Below are positions 1 to 8,383 of a DNA stretch of 64,000 nt, one piece after another (position 1 is the first letter of the stretch; each line of letters starts with the position of its first letter). The notes below the pieces were generated by a model. The model had not been told where the DNA came from and searched no databases. It worked only from the letters and a program-made list of their open reading frames with translations. This stretch comes from Streptomyces scabichelini (GTDB lineage: Bacteria; Actinomycetota; Actinomycetes; Streptomycetales; Streptomycetaceae). The DNA is taken from the NCBI RefSeq assembly GCF_011045015.1, contig NZ_JAAKZY010000014.1:23978-87977 (forward strand). The letters are read 5' to 3'. A program made the position numbers and the translations under genes.

Positions 1-1045
1 CCTGGGGATGCAGGGACGAGAGGATGTGGTTGACCGTTGCGCGCTCGTAGTGGTCGAGTACCTCGGCGTCGGGCCGTTCGAGGAACAGGGCGCGGCTCAG
101 CTTGAGCATGTTGTAGGTGTTGCAGGTCTCGGGGCCCTCCGGCGACTGGAGCGCGGAGCTGAAGTCGTCGCGGGCGTGCAGGTGCTCGCGTACGGAGTTG
201 CCGCCGAAGGAGAACGTCCGGTGCCGGGTCATGGTCTGCCAGAAGAACCGGGCGGCGTCCCGCAGACCGGGGTCGTCGACGACCTCGCCGAGCCGCTGGT
301 AGCCGACGGCTTTGGCGATCTGGGTGTTGGCGTGCATCCCGTCGAGTACGTCACGGTGCTCGCGCAACGGGCCGAGCAGTGACCTGTCGAGGAACCGCCG
401 GGCCAGGGCGGCGTACCGCTGCGTGCCGGTGATGTCGGCGAGGTCCGCCAGCACCTCGCACATCCCACCGAACTCCGTGCGGAGCATGGCTTCGTGGGTG
501 TCGTCGTCCATCCCCGCCGCCAGCCGGTCCCACCAGTCGGCCAGCCGCCGGACAGCGGTCAGGGCCGGCTCCGAACCGGCGTACCGGTGGGCGTCCAGCA
601 GGCCGGCGAAGAGCTTGTGCAGGTTGTACCAGGGCACCCAGGCGCCACCGAGCTCGAACGAGTCCCGCTCCACCTGCCCCGCGGCGACCCGCTGCCACAG
701 CCGCACGCCGTCGGGAATGCCCCCGACGTAGCCGGTGCCCAGGGCGTCCTGGCACTCGGCGATGCCCTGGACCAGACGCTCGACCATGGCTCTTGGCCGG
801 GGGTCGTCCGTCACCGCGCTCATGAGGGCGGCGCCCGACAACGCGTGCCCGACGGTGTGGCCGTCGAGACCGGAGTTCTCCCAGTTGCCGTAGGACTCGG
901 CGACCGGCGGCAGGCCTGCCTCGCCCCGCAAGGGCGCGAGGAGCCGGTCGGCGTCGAGAGACAGCAGGTAGTCCAGGGCGGTGACCTGCGCGTCCAGGAA
1001 CGGGCCGGGAAGAAGACGTACCGCGCTGCGGGGGAATGCCTGCAT
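1..1045 (-). CDS. GH127 beta-L-arabinofuranosidase, 3' end outside window
   Basis: The protein starts MQAFPRSAVRLLPGPFLDAQ and about 348 residues are visible before the window edge; the family is usually 600 or more residues. GH127 (formerly DUF1680) enzymes release beta-linked L-arabinofuranose through a zinc-bound cysteine nucleophile. The conserved ETCNTYNMLKL segment near residue 305 contains that cysteine, and GHALSGAAL near residue 65 fits the alpha/alpha barrel. There is no obvious signal peptide, so it probably acts on imported arabino-oligosaccharides. It is the last visible gene of the minus-strand sugar operon, 15 bp after the GH43-like gene. Family assignment is strong; exact substrate is inferred. 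Confidence 0.82.
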   Translation of the reverse strand, partial: MQAFPRSAVRLLPGPFLDAQVTALDYLLSLDADRLLAPLRGEAGLPPVAESYGNWENSGLDGHTVGHALSGAALMSAVTDDPRPRAMVERLVQGIAECQDALGTGYVGGIPDGVRLWQRVAAGQVERDSFELGGAWVPWYNLHKLFAGLLDAHRYAGSEPALTAVRRLADWWDRLAAGMDDDTHEAMLRTEFGGMCEVLADLADITGTQRYAALARRFLDRSLLGPLREHRDVLDGMHANTQIAKAVGYQRLGEVVDDPGLRDAARFFWQTMTRHRTFSFGGNSVREHLHARDDFSSALQSPEGPETCNTYNMLKLSRALFLERPDAEVLDHYERATVNHILSSLHPQ

Positions 1046-1060
1046 GGGGTGCTTGTTTCC

Positions 1061-2020
1061 TTAGTTCGAACGCTTCGGCCCTGCGAGAGGGAGGATGGGG
1101 GCCTCAAGGATTTCGTCGCGGTCGCACACGAGGGTGTCTCCGCTCACCCGCAGGCGGGCCACCTGGATCGAGCTCCGGCGGCCGTCGTGGTCGTTGTCCG
1201 GTGCGGGGGCGTCGCCGGACCGCCTGGGGTGCGAGAAATAGAAGACGAACGCGCCGAGTTCGCTGGTGACGACATCGGCGTGGTAGCCGTACCCCCCGTC
1301 GTCCGGGCCCTTGCCGGGACGATCGAGGATGAGTCCTCGCGGTTCCCATGTCTCCAGGTCCCGTGAGTGAAGAACCCGCTGTCCATGCCATTCGTCGATG
1401 AGCATCCAGTAACTGCCGCCGAGCTCGAAGACGTTCGGGCCTTCGTGCTTCGAGCACTCGACGGCGGGCCCCCGGACGGTCCACCGCGCCAGATCGTCGC
1501 TGTCCGCCGCGTAGGTGTGCGCGTGATCGGCCTCGTCCTTGTACCACATGCGGTAGCCCCCTGTGGGGAGCCGCAGGACGCAGGCGTCGATCACTCGCTC
1601 GGAGGAGAGCGACAAGGTGGAACGGTAGGTCCAGGAGAAGAGGTCATGGCTCGTGTAGTGACGGATCACGCGTGCATGGCCCTCCCACCGGGTCGGAACA
1701 CCGCGGATCACGCTGACGAACATGTGGTACTCGGTGCCGTCGTCGACGATCTCGGGCGCCCAGTAGGTATGCCGCCCGGGCTCGATGTCCAGCCCCTCGG
1801 CGATTCCCCGGTACAGCCAGTCGGCACCGCCGTCCGCGGAGGACGCGATCCCGATGTCGGTCCCGTGTATCCAGCTCACGTCGTTCATCGGCGGCGCGTC
1901 GGCGCGCCGGCTCGTGTAGAACATCCACCACTCGCCGGCCTGCCGGTTCCAGATGACAGTGGGGTCGGTCGCGCCGTCGTGCATGGGGTCTCGGAACAGG
2001 GGTCGGGCAACGGTCGTCAT
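1061..2020 (-). CDS. GH43-like five-bladed beta-propeller glycosidase
   Basis: 319 residues starting MTTVARPLFRDPMHDGATD. The DGATDPTVIW stretch (residues 15-24), repeated W/Y-rich propeller blades (WWMFYTSRR, YRMWYKDE, YWMLIDEW) and the length suit a clan GH-F type catalytic propeller such as GH43 and relatives, which cut arabinosyl or xylosyl linkages. No signal peptide is visible, so cytoplasmic. It lies between GH51 (54 bp upstream) and GH127 (15 bp downstream), which supports a role in arabinose-containing oligosaccharides. The subfamily cannot be fixed by eye, and it could belong to a neighbouring uncharacterised propeller family. Confidence 0.7.
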   Translation of the reverse strand: MTTVARPLFRDPMHDGATDPTVIWNRQAGEWWMFYTSRRADAPPMNDVSWIHGTDIGIASSADGGADWLYRGIAEGLDIEPGRHTYWAPEIVDDGTEYHMFVSVIRGVPTRWEGHARVIRHYTSHDLFSWTYRSTLSLSSERVIDACVLRLPTGGYRMWYKDEADHAHTYAADSDDLARWTVRGPAVECSKHEGPNVFELGGSYWMLIDEWHGQRVLHSRDLETWEPRGLILDRPGKGPDDGGYGYHADVVTSELGAFVFYFSHPRRSGDAPAPDNDHDGRRSSIQVARLRVSGDTLVCDRDEILEAPILPLAGPKRSN

Positions 2021-2074
2021 CGGTTCTTCCCAGGTGTGAGGGTGTAGTGGTGCCGCACTGATTCGTCCGAGTGC

Positions 2075-3601
2075 TCAGTCCTGTCGGTTCGTCAGCCGGA
2101 TCATGTTCCAGGAGAGCGGTTCGAGTTCGGCGTGGAGGACGCCGCCGTCGGTGACGGTCGTGCCGGTGGCGGGGTGCGTGGTGACCCGGTCGGGCCGGTC
2201 CGCGGTGTTGACGGCCTCCGGGTCGCTGTCGGCCAGGACCAGGTGCTCCGCCACGGTGTGGGCGCCGATGCCGCGCAGGTCGATCTCCAGGGGCAGAGCA
2301 TCTGTCTGGCTGCGGTTGACCGCGAAGACGGTGATGTCGCCGCTCTCGTCGTCCATGACGGCGGTGGCGTGCAGCAGTGGTACGTCACCGAAGCGGGCGG
2401 TGGGGTACGTGGGGCTGTCCACGTCGACGCGCAGCACCCGGCCGCGCCCGTACGTCGACGCCTGGGCGAAGGGGAAGAAGGTGGTCTGCCGCCAGGCGGG
2501 GCCGCCCGGCTCGGTCATGATCGGCGCGATGACGTTGACGAGTTGGGCCAGGGAGGCGGCGGTCACCCGGTCGGCGTGCCGGAGCAGCGCGATGAGCATC
2601 GAGCCGAACACCACGGCGTCGGTGACGGTGTAGACGTCCTCCAGGAGACGCGGGGCCTGCTGCCAGTCGTCCACGGCGTGCGGGTTGGGCCGCTTCTGGT
2701 ACCAGACGTTCCACTCGTCGAAGGAGAGGTTGATGCGCTTGGTCGCCTTCAGCCGGGCGCGGACGTGGTCGCAGGTGGCGACCACCGACTCGATGAAGTG
2801 CTCCATGTCGACGGCGGACGCCAGGAAGGAGTCCCGGTCTCCGTCGATCTCCTCGTAGTAGGCGTGCAGGGAGACGTGGTCGACATTGTCGTAGGCGGCC
2901 TCCAGGACCGTGGCTTCCCAGGCGGCGAAGGTGGCGATCCCGGAGCCGGAGCTGCCGCAGGCCACCAGCTCCAGGTCGGGCTCGATCATCTTCATGGCGC
3001 GGGCGGTCTCGGCGGCGAGACGCCCGTACTCCTCGGCCGTCTTGTGTCCGATCTGCCAGGGCCCGTCCATCTCGTTGCCCAGGCACCACATCTTGATGCC
3101 GTACGGCTCCTTGGCGCCGTGGGCGGCACGGCGGTCGGACAGCTCGGTGCCGCCCGGGTGGTTGCTGTACTCCAGCAGTCGCAGGGCGTCCTCCACCCCG
3201 CGGGTGCCGAGGTTGACGGCCATCATGGGTTCCATGCCGGTCTTGGCGCAGAAGTCCATGAACTCCCCGAGGCCGAACTCGTTGGTCTCGGTGGAATTCC
3301 AGGCGAGGTCCAGCCGGACCGGGCGCTCCTCGCGCGGTCCCACGGAGTCCTCCCAGCGGTAACCGGAGACGAAGTTGCCGCCCGGGTAGCGCACGGTGGT
3401 GACGCCCAGTTCCCGGATCAGCTCCAGAACGTCCCGGCGCAGGCCGTCGGTGTCGGCCTGCGGGTGGCCGGGTTCGTAGATGCCGGTGTAGACGCAGCGG
3501 CCCAGGTGCTCGACAAAAGATCCGTACAGCCGGGGGTGGACGGTGCCGATGCCGAACGCCGGGTCGAGGGTGAAGCGTGCGGGGATGGTGGGGCGCGACA
3601 T
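2075..3601 (-). CDS. abfA: GH51 alpha-N-arabinofuranosidase
   Basis: 508 residues, normal length for intracellular GH51 enzymes, which release terminal alpha-L-arabinofuranose from arabino-oligosaccharides. The N-terminal segment GIGTVHPRLYGSFVEHLGR is typical. The acid/base glutamate is E177 in WCLGNEMDGPW and the nucleophile is E296 in SFDEWNVWY. No signal peptide is present, so it acts on imported substrate. It is embedded in the minus-strand operon between the lactonase and the GH43-like gene. Catalytic residues are intact and the start follows a clear gap after the lactonase stop. Confidence 0.95.
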   Translation of the reverse strand: MSRPTIPARFTLDPAFGIGTVHPRLYGSFVEHLGRCVYTGIYEPGHPQADTDGLRRDVLELIRELGVTTVRYPGGNFVSGYRWEDSVGPREERPVRLDLAWNSTETNEFGLGEFMDFCAKTGMEPMMAVNLGTRGVEDALRLLEYSNHPGGTELSDRRAAHGAKEPYGIKMWCLGNEMDGPWQIGHKTAEEYGRLAAETARAMKMIEPDLELVACGSSGSGIATFAAWEATVLEAAYDNVDHVSLHAYYEEIDGDRDSFLASAVDMEHFIESVVATCDHVRARLKATKRINLSFDEWNVWYQKRPNPHAVDDWQQAPRLLEDVYTVTDAVVFGSMLIALLRHADRVTAASLAQLVNVIAPIMTEPGGPAWRQTTFFPFAQASTYGRGRVLRVDVDSPTYPTARFGDVPLLHATAVMDDESGDITVFAVNRSQTDALPLEIDLRGIGAHTVAEHLVLADSDPEAVNTADRPDRVTTHPATGTTVTDGGVLHAELEPLSWNMIRLTNRQD

Positions 3602-3682
3602 GACTGCCCTACTTTCTTGATCGTTGGCTGTTCTCAGGCCGTCCGGCGATGGCGGACGAGGTGTTCAGGGCGAAGTGGGTGT

Positions 3683-4756
3683 TCAGAGGGCGAGCGCGCA
3701 GACCACCGACGGAACGGACATCGCCGGGCCCGCCTGCCGCAGCGCCCCGTCGTCCAGGACACGCAGCGCGACGAGCGTCCCGCTGTGCTGGTTGGCCACC
3801 AGCAGATGATCGTGCGCGTAGGTCAGGCCGCGCGGCCAGGTACCGCCGGCTGGTATCTCGTCGATCGGTTCCAGTGCTGTGCCGGTGACCCGGAACGCGG
3901 CCACCGTGTCCGCGCCCCGGTTGGTCACCCACACGAAGCGGCCGCAGGGCGAGGCGACGATGCCGCCCGGCTGGTTAGTGACGTTCCGGACCGCCGTGGC
4001 GGGCAGTGAGGAGAGACGCGTCAGGGTGCCCGTACCGGCGTCGTACCGGTGGCAGGTGACCGTCGAGGACAGTTCGTCCGCGCTGAACACCAGCTCACCG
4101 CCGGGGGCGAAGGTGAGGTGGCGAGGACCGGAGCCGGGGCGCAGCTGGTTCACCGCCGTCCGCTCCAGGGTTCCGGCGCGGGTGTCGAGCCGGTAGGTGA
4201 AGACCGCGTCGGCGCCCAGGTCGGTGGCGAGGACGTAACGGCCCGCCGGGTCGACGAGCACCTGGTGGGCGTGGCTGCCCTCCTGCCGTCCGGCGACCGG
4301 GCCCGCCCCTTCGTGGACGGCGACGTCGGTCAGCTCCACCGGACGTCCGTCCGCGTCGAGGCGGTGCACGGCCACGCTGCCGGGCGCCGTGTCGCTGCCG
4401 TAGTTCGCGGTCAGTAGCCAGCCCCCGTCCGGGTGGACGGTGAGGTGGCACGGGTTGGCGCCGCCGCTGCTCAACGGGCCGCCCAACGGGGACAGTTGAC
4501 CGCCGCCGTGCCGGACCAGGGCGCTGACGGTGCCCGGATCGGTCTCGTTCGTGCTGTAGACGACGTCGAGCGAGGGATGCGCCGCCAGGAAGGACGCGCC
4601 GCTGACGGGCAGCGGCGGCACTCCCGTGTCGTCCGCAAGGTGGCCGGTGGCCGGGGCGAGTCTCAGGGCGGCGATCCCGGCACCGTCCCCGCCGGAGTCG
4701 GGTGTGTAGGCGCCGGTGAGGACAGCGACCTCATCGGTGGAGGAAGGCGTGGGCAT
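3683..4756 (-). CDS. Lactonase, 6-phosphogluconolactonase/Pgl-type seven-bladed propeller
   Basis: 357 residues. Repeated propeller motifs (HPSLDVVYSTNE, HPDGGWLLTANYGSD, GSHAHQVLVDPAGRYVLATDLG, SPCGRFVWVTNRG) match the YbhE-type lactonase family. These enzymes hydrolyse sugar-acid lactones. The neighbours are a kinase and aldolase for 2-keto-3-deoxy sugar acids, and dgoD is on the opposite arm, so its likely substrate is an aldonolactone made by the SDR dehydrogenase at 11281 rather than phosphogluconolactone. That substrate is inference. Start MPTPSSTDEVAVLTGAYTPD is 63 bp downstream of the kinase stop. Confidence 0.85.
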   Translation of the reverse strand: MPTPSSTDEVAVLTGAYTPDSGGDGAGIAALRLAPATGHLADDTGVPPLPVSGASFLAAHPSLDVVYSTNETDPGTVSALVRHGGGQLSPLGGPLSSGGANPCHLTVHPDGGWLLTANYGSDTAPGSVAVHRLDADGRPVELTDVAVHEGAGPVAGRQEGSHAHQVLVDPAGRYVLATDLGADAVFTYRLDTRAGTLERTAVNQLRPGSGPRHLTFAPGGELVFSADELSSTVTCHRYDAGTGTLTRLSSLPATAVRNVTNQPGGIVASPCGRFVWVTNRGADTVAAFRVTGTALEPIDEIPAGGTWPRGLTYAHDHLLVANQHSGTLVALRVLDDGALRQAGPAMSVPSVVCALAL

Positions 4757-4819
4757 GGGTGGTCCCTGGAAGTTCCTTGAGCGGGTGGGTACTCGCGCGG
4801 ATGCGGTGCCGGGAAGGGC

Positions 4820-5779
4820 TCAGCGCACGATGTCGTCGTAGTGGTCCAGCAGATCCAGTTCGCCCCGCCTGGGCAGGCCTTCCCAGTCGCCGGTGGTGCT
4901 GACGGCGAAGGCGCCGAGCAGGGCCGCCGTCCGCAGGCGCTTCTCCGGCCGTTCGCCCGCGAGCAGTTCGGCGAGGTATCCGGCGGCGAACGCGTCTCCC
5001 GCGCCCACGGAGTCGTGCAGGGTGACGGGCACGGCGGGCTGCCGGTGTTCCCGGCCGTCGAGGAGGGCGTACGCGCCCTCGGCGCCCAGCTTGATGACGG
5101 CTCCGGCGGGGCCGAGTTCGCAGATGCGCTTGGCGAGTTCCTCCGGGCCGTCGGCGTCCGGCACCATGAGACGGGCCTCGTGCGGTCCCGCGAAGACCAG
5201 GTCGCTTCTGCGCAGCAGCGGCAGCAGCGTGCACCTGGCCTCCCGCTCGTTCCACAGCAGCGACCGGAAGTTGATGTCCAGTGAGACCGGTACGCCGGCG
5301 TCGACGGCGATGTCCACCGCCCGGGTGACGGCACCGGCCGGACCTTCGCCCAGCGCCGGGGTGATCCCGGTGATGTGCAGGACCGCCGCGCCGGCGACGA
5401 GGTCCTCGGGGATGTCGTCGGCGGACAGCCGGGCACCCGCCGTGTGGGTGCGGTAGTAGCGCGTACGGCTGTGCGTGGCCGTACGGCGTTCGCGCAGCAA
5501 CAGTGAGGTGGGGGCCCGGTCGCGTGCGGCGACCGTGGTGACGCCCTCGGCGCGCAGCTCGCGGAGGATGAGGTTCCCGAGTGCGTCGTCGCTGACACGG
5601 CCGATCCAGGTGGCGGACCCGCCGAGCCGGCTGACGCCCACGGCGACGTTCGACTCGGCTCCGGCGAGCCCGAGACGCAGGTCGGAGCCCACGGCCAGGG
5701 GGCCGGTGTCCGACGCCGCCAGGACCGCGAGGACCTCGCCGACGGTCACCAAGTAGCGTTGCTGGGAAGGGTCGTTCAC
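4820..5779 (-). CDS. kdgK: PfkB-family 2-keto-3-deoxy-sugar-acid kinase (KdgK-like)
   Basis: 319 residues, usual PfkB length. LRLGLAGAESNVAVGVSRLG holds the first ribokinase signature and VGAGDAFAAGYLAELL near residues 258-273 holds the second, with the catalytic aspartate in GAGD. It would phosphorylate 2-keto-3-deoxygluconate or the galacto epimer at C6 using ATP. The ATG overlaps the aldolase stop in an ATGA, so the two consecutive steps are translationally coupled. Kinase family is certain; the KDG/KDGal substrate rests on this coupling and on dgoD across the regulator. Confidence 0.85.
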   Translation of the reverse strand: MNDPSQQRYLVTVGEVLAVLAASDTGPLAVGSDLRLGLAGAESNVAVGVSRLGGSATWIGRVSDDALGNLILRELRAEGVTTVAARDRAPTSLLLRERRTATHSRTRYYRTHTAGARLSADDIPEDLVAGAAVLHITGITPALGEGPAGAVTRAVDIAVDAGVPVSLDINFRSLLWNEREARCTLLPLLRRSDLVFAGPHEARLMVPDADGPEELAKRICELGPAGAVIKLGAEGAYALLDGREHRQPAVPVTLHDSVGAGDAFAAGYLAELLAGERPEKRLRTAALLGAFAVSTTGDWEGLPRRGELDLLDHYDDIVR

Positions 5780-6447
5780 GGGCCGATCTCCTGATGACTG
5801 GATGTGGCCCGGATCGAGTCGAGCAGCGTGCGCGACCTCGCCGTGAGGGCGTCCAGGGTCTCCGGTGCCGGGTTCCGGTCCGCTCCGCGCAGCAGCGGGG
5901 AGCCGATGCCGACGGCGAGGGCGCCCGCGTCGAGGTAGTCGCGGGCCTGGTCGAGGCCGACTCCGCCGACGGCGACGAGCGGGATGTCCGGCAGCGGCGC
6001 CCGCAGCTGTCGCAGATGGGCGGGGCCGCCGGTGCTCGCGGGGAAGAGCTTGACGGCGGCGGCACCCGCCCGCCAGGCGGTGGACACCTCGGTGGGTGTC
6101 CAGGCGCCCGGGTAGAACGGGATGCCCCGGCCGGCGGCGTCGCGGATCACGTCGGTGTCCACGGCCGGGGCCACCAGGAACTCGGCCCCGGCCGCGAGCG
6201 CTTCCCGGGCCTGCTCGGTGGTGATCACCGTGCCCGCGCCGACCGCCACATCGGGCCCGAGCTCGTCCCGGATGGCGGCCAGCGCGTCGAGAGCACCCGA
6301 GGTGGTGAGGGTGACCTCCAGGCAGGTGATGCCACCGGCCGCGAGGGCCCGGGCCACGGCGGGCAGTCCCGTCGCGTCGGCCGACCGCAGGATGGCCATG
6401 ACCCGGGTTCGGCCCAGCTGCGGAGTGAGTGGCGGACGCCCGGTCAA
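5776..6447 (-). CDS. eda: KDPG/KDPGal aldolase
   Basis: 223 residues. The class I aldolase splits 2-keto-3-deoxy-6-phosphogluconate or galactonate into pyruvate and glyceraldehyde 3-phosphate. Visible residues are VMAILR near the N-terminus, the catalytic glutamate at 44 (ITCLEVTLTT) and the Schiff-base lysine at 133 (AAVKLFPAS). These are essentially the E. coli Eda positions, which supports the TTG start at 6447. No in-frame ATG or GTG lies nearby. The TTG overlaps the stop of a 16-residue frame beginning ATG at 6494. The stop overlaps the kdgK ATG. A longer in-frame read-through toward 7221 exists but would cover permease sequence. Confidence 0.9.
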   Translation of the reverse strand: MTGRPPLTPQLGRTRVMAILRSADATGLPAVARALAAGGITCLEVTLTTSGALDALAAIRDELGPDVAVGAGTVITTEQAREALAAGAEFLVAPAVDTDVIRDAAGRGIPFYPGAWTPTEVSTAWRAGAAAVKLFPASTGGPAHLRQLRAPLPDIPLVAVGGVGLDQARDYLDAGALAVGIGSPLLRGADRNPAPETLDALTARSRTLLDSIRATSSHQEIGP

Positions 6448-6494
6448 GACCTCACCGCCGCGGACGACATGCCGAAACGCTGGGTGGTGGTCAT
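6444..6494 (-). CDS. Possible 16-residue leader peptide overlapping the eda start
   Basis: ATG at 6494 begins MTTTQRFGMSSAAVRS and stops at 6444-6446, overlapping the TTG start of eda by two bases. It lies in the 86-bp gap after the permease gene. Two readings are possible: a translated mini-ORF that feeds ribosomes onto the weak TTG, or the true eda start with a one-base sequence error. Since E44 and K133 already match E. coli numbering from TTG, the first reading is preferred. There is no direct evidence of expression. Confidence 0.3.
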   Translation of the reverse strand: MTTTQRFGMSSAAVRS

Positions 6495-6533
6495 ACGAAG
6501 TTCCTTTGCGGCGTGGTGCGTCGGTGAACGGCG

Positions 6534-7355
6534 TCACTTGAGTCCGGAGGTGGAGATCCCGGCGACGAAGCCGCGCTGCAGGATCAGGAAGAGCACCAGC
6601 ACGGGCACGACGTACATCACGGTGCCTGCCGCGACGAGGTTGCCGAGCTGGGCACCATGCGCGTTGACGTAGCCGGTGGTGAGCTGGACCGCGAGGGTGG
6701 TGCGGCTGGTGTCCAGCAGCAGCGCGGGCGCGATCCAGTCGCCCCAGGTCCAGCTGAAGGACAGGATCAGGCTGGTGGCGATGACCGGCCACGACTGGGG
6801 CAGGAAGATCCGCCAGAAGATACGGATCTGTCCGCAGCCGTCGACGATCGCCGCCTCCTCCAGTTCCTTGGGCATGTTGCTGAAGAACTGCCGGAACAGG
6901 AAGATCAGATACGGTGCGCCGCACAGCCCCCACAGCACCCACGGCATATAGGTGTTCAGCAGGTTGACCTTGGCGAACAGCAGGTAGGTCGGGATGAGGG
7001 TGATGACCTGCGGCAGCATCATCGTCGACAGCAGCACACCGAAGATCACCCGCTTTCCCGGCGCTTCGAGCCGGGCGAAACCGTACCCGGCCCAGGCCGA
7101 GGCGAGTGTTGCCAGGACCGAGTAGATGACGGCGATCGTCAGGGAGTTGCGGGCGTAGCCGAAGTAGTCCCAAGTGGTCAGCGCCTTCACGAAGTTGCCA
7201 GGACTCGGATGATGCGGCCACCAGTGGATGGGGAAGGCACGCAGCTCCGACGGGTCCTTGAAGGCGGTGATCACGAGCCAGGCGAAAGGGCTGAGCATGA
7301 GAACGAGGAAGGCGACCAGGAGCATGTAGACGACACTGCGCCGGCGGAGCACCAT
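6534..7355 (-). CDS. Carbohydrate ABC transporter permease (MalG type)
   Basis: 273 residues with about six membrane segments starting MVLRRRSVVYMLLVAFLVLM. The EAA loop that contacts the ATPase is EEAAIVDGCGQIRIFWRIFL near residue 180. It is the second permease of a CUT1-type importer. A GGAGG lies just upstream and the ATG overlaps the preceding stop (TGATG), giving tight coupling. A GTG one codon earlier is an alternative. No ATPase gene is nearby, so a shared ATPase such as MsiK, which serves many Streptomyces CUT1 importers, is expected. Confidence 0.93.
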   Translation of the reverse strand: MVLRRRSVVYMLLVAFLVLMLSPFAWLVITAFKDPSELRAFPIHWWPHHPSPGNFVKALTTWDYFGYARNSLTIAVIYSVLATLASAWAGYGFARLEAPGKRVIFGVLLSTMMLPQVITLIPTYLLFAKVNLLNTYMPWVLWGLCGAPYLIFLFRQFFSNMPKELEEAAIVDGCGQIRIFWRIFLPQSWPVIATSLILSFSWTWGDWIAPALLLDTSRTTLAVQLTTGYVNAHGAQLGNLVAAGTVMYVVPVLVLFLILQRGFVAGISTSGLK

Positions 7356-8383
7356 CACGCGCCTCCGATCGTGCGGGGCTTGGTCTTCGCGCGCTCCGGC
7401 TCCACGGAGTAGAAGACCGCGCCCTTGCTGAGTTTGAAGACGAGGAAGGTGACGGCGACGATCATCAGGAAGAGCACCCACAGCAGGGCGGAGGCGTAGC
7501 CGTAACGGCCGTCGACGAGGTACTGGTTGAGGACGTGGATCATGATGAAGTAGTTGCTCTCCGGGACCGTTCCGAGGCCCTTCGGTGTGGGATCGAGCGA
7601 GATGAGCAGCGGTGCGAAGGTCTGCAGCGCGGCGATGATCCCGGTGACGACCTGGAAGAAGATGACGGGGGAGAGCAGCGGCAGGGTGATCCTGGTGAAG
7701 GACTGCCAGGGACTGGCGCCGTCCACCCGGGCCGCCTCGTTCAGCTCCTTGGGGATGTCCTGCAGTCCCGCCAGAGAGATGATCATGACGTTGCCCACGC
7801 CCCACAGGGTCAGGACGATCAGCACCCAGCGGGCGTAGGGATCCGCCAGCCATGCGAGCGCGTTGATGCTGAAGAGGTCCAGAAGGCCGTTGGCCGACCC
7901 CGAGTCACGATCGAAGATCATCTTGAAGGCGAGGGCGGCGCCGACCGGCGGCACCACGGCGGGCAGGTACAGCAGTGTGCGGAACAGGCCGCGGCCCCGT
8001 ATCGGCTGGTTCACCAGGACCGCCAGGAACAGCCCGGCCACGATCGTCAGCGGCACGGTCATCGCGGTGAACACCCCGGTGCGGGCCATGGAGTGCAGCG
8101 TCTCCGAGTCGGTGAGGATCTCCTTGTAGTTGTCCAGGCCCACGAAGCGGGAGTTCTTCGACAGTCCGTCGGAGTTGGTGAAGCTCAGCCACAGGGCGTA
8201 GCCGAGCGGATAGGCCGTCAGGGCCAGAAACCCCAGCATCCAGGGACCGGCGAAGACATAGAAGGACCAGGCCCTGCGCGTGGTCAGTGAGAGGCGCCGG
8301 CGCGGCGGCCGGGCGGCCGCCGCGCCGGCCGGGCTCGTGGCACCCGGCCCGGCAGACGTCTCGGTGAGCTGTCCGGTGGTCAC
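7355..8383 (-). CDS. Sugar ABC transporter permease (MalF type)
   Basis: 342 residues. An N-terminal cytoplasmic tail rich in Ala and Arg is followed by about six membrane segments (SFYVFAGPWMLGFLALTAYP onward) and the EAA loop NEAARVDGASPWQSFTRITL near residue 225. It pairs with the MalG-type permease at 6534. The GTG start overlaps the binding-protein stop as GTGA at 8380-8383. It forms the transmembrane channel of the importer that should bring in arabino- or galacto-oligosaccharides for the cytoplasmic glycosidases; the substrate is inferred from context. Confidence 0.93.
   Translation of the reverse strand: MTTGQLTETSAGPGATSPAGAAAARPPRRRLSLTTRRAWSFYVFAGPWMLGFLALTAYPLGYALWLSFTNSDGLSKNSRFVGLDNYKEILTDSETLHSMARTGVFTAMTVPLTIVAGLFLAVLVNQPIRGRGLFRTLLYLPAVVPPVGAALAFKMIFDRDSGSANGLLDLFSINALAWLADPYARWVLIVLTLWGVGNVMIISLAGLQDIPKELNEAARVDGASPWQSFTRITLPLLSPVIFFQVVTGIIAALQTFAPLLISLDPTPKGLGTVPESNYFIMIHVLNQYLVDGRYGYASALLWVLFLMIVAVTFLVFKLSKGAVFYSVEPERAKTKPRTIGGA

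Noticed and set aside
53..1366. Plus-strand frames opposite the first two glycosidases
   Set aside because: They are Val/Gly-rich antisense readings; the minus strand carries GH127 and propeller motifs.
6450..7221. N-terminal extension of the aldolase to 7221
   Set aside because: It would overlap the MalG-type permease in another frame and add low-complexity residues; E44 and K133 fit the short form.
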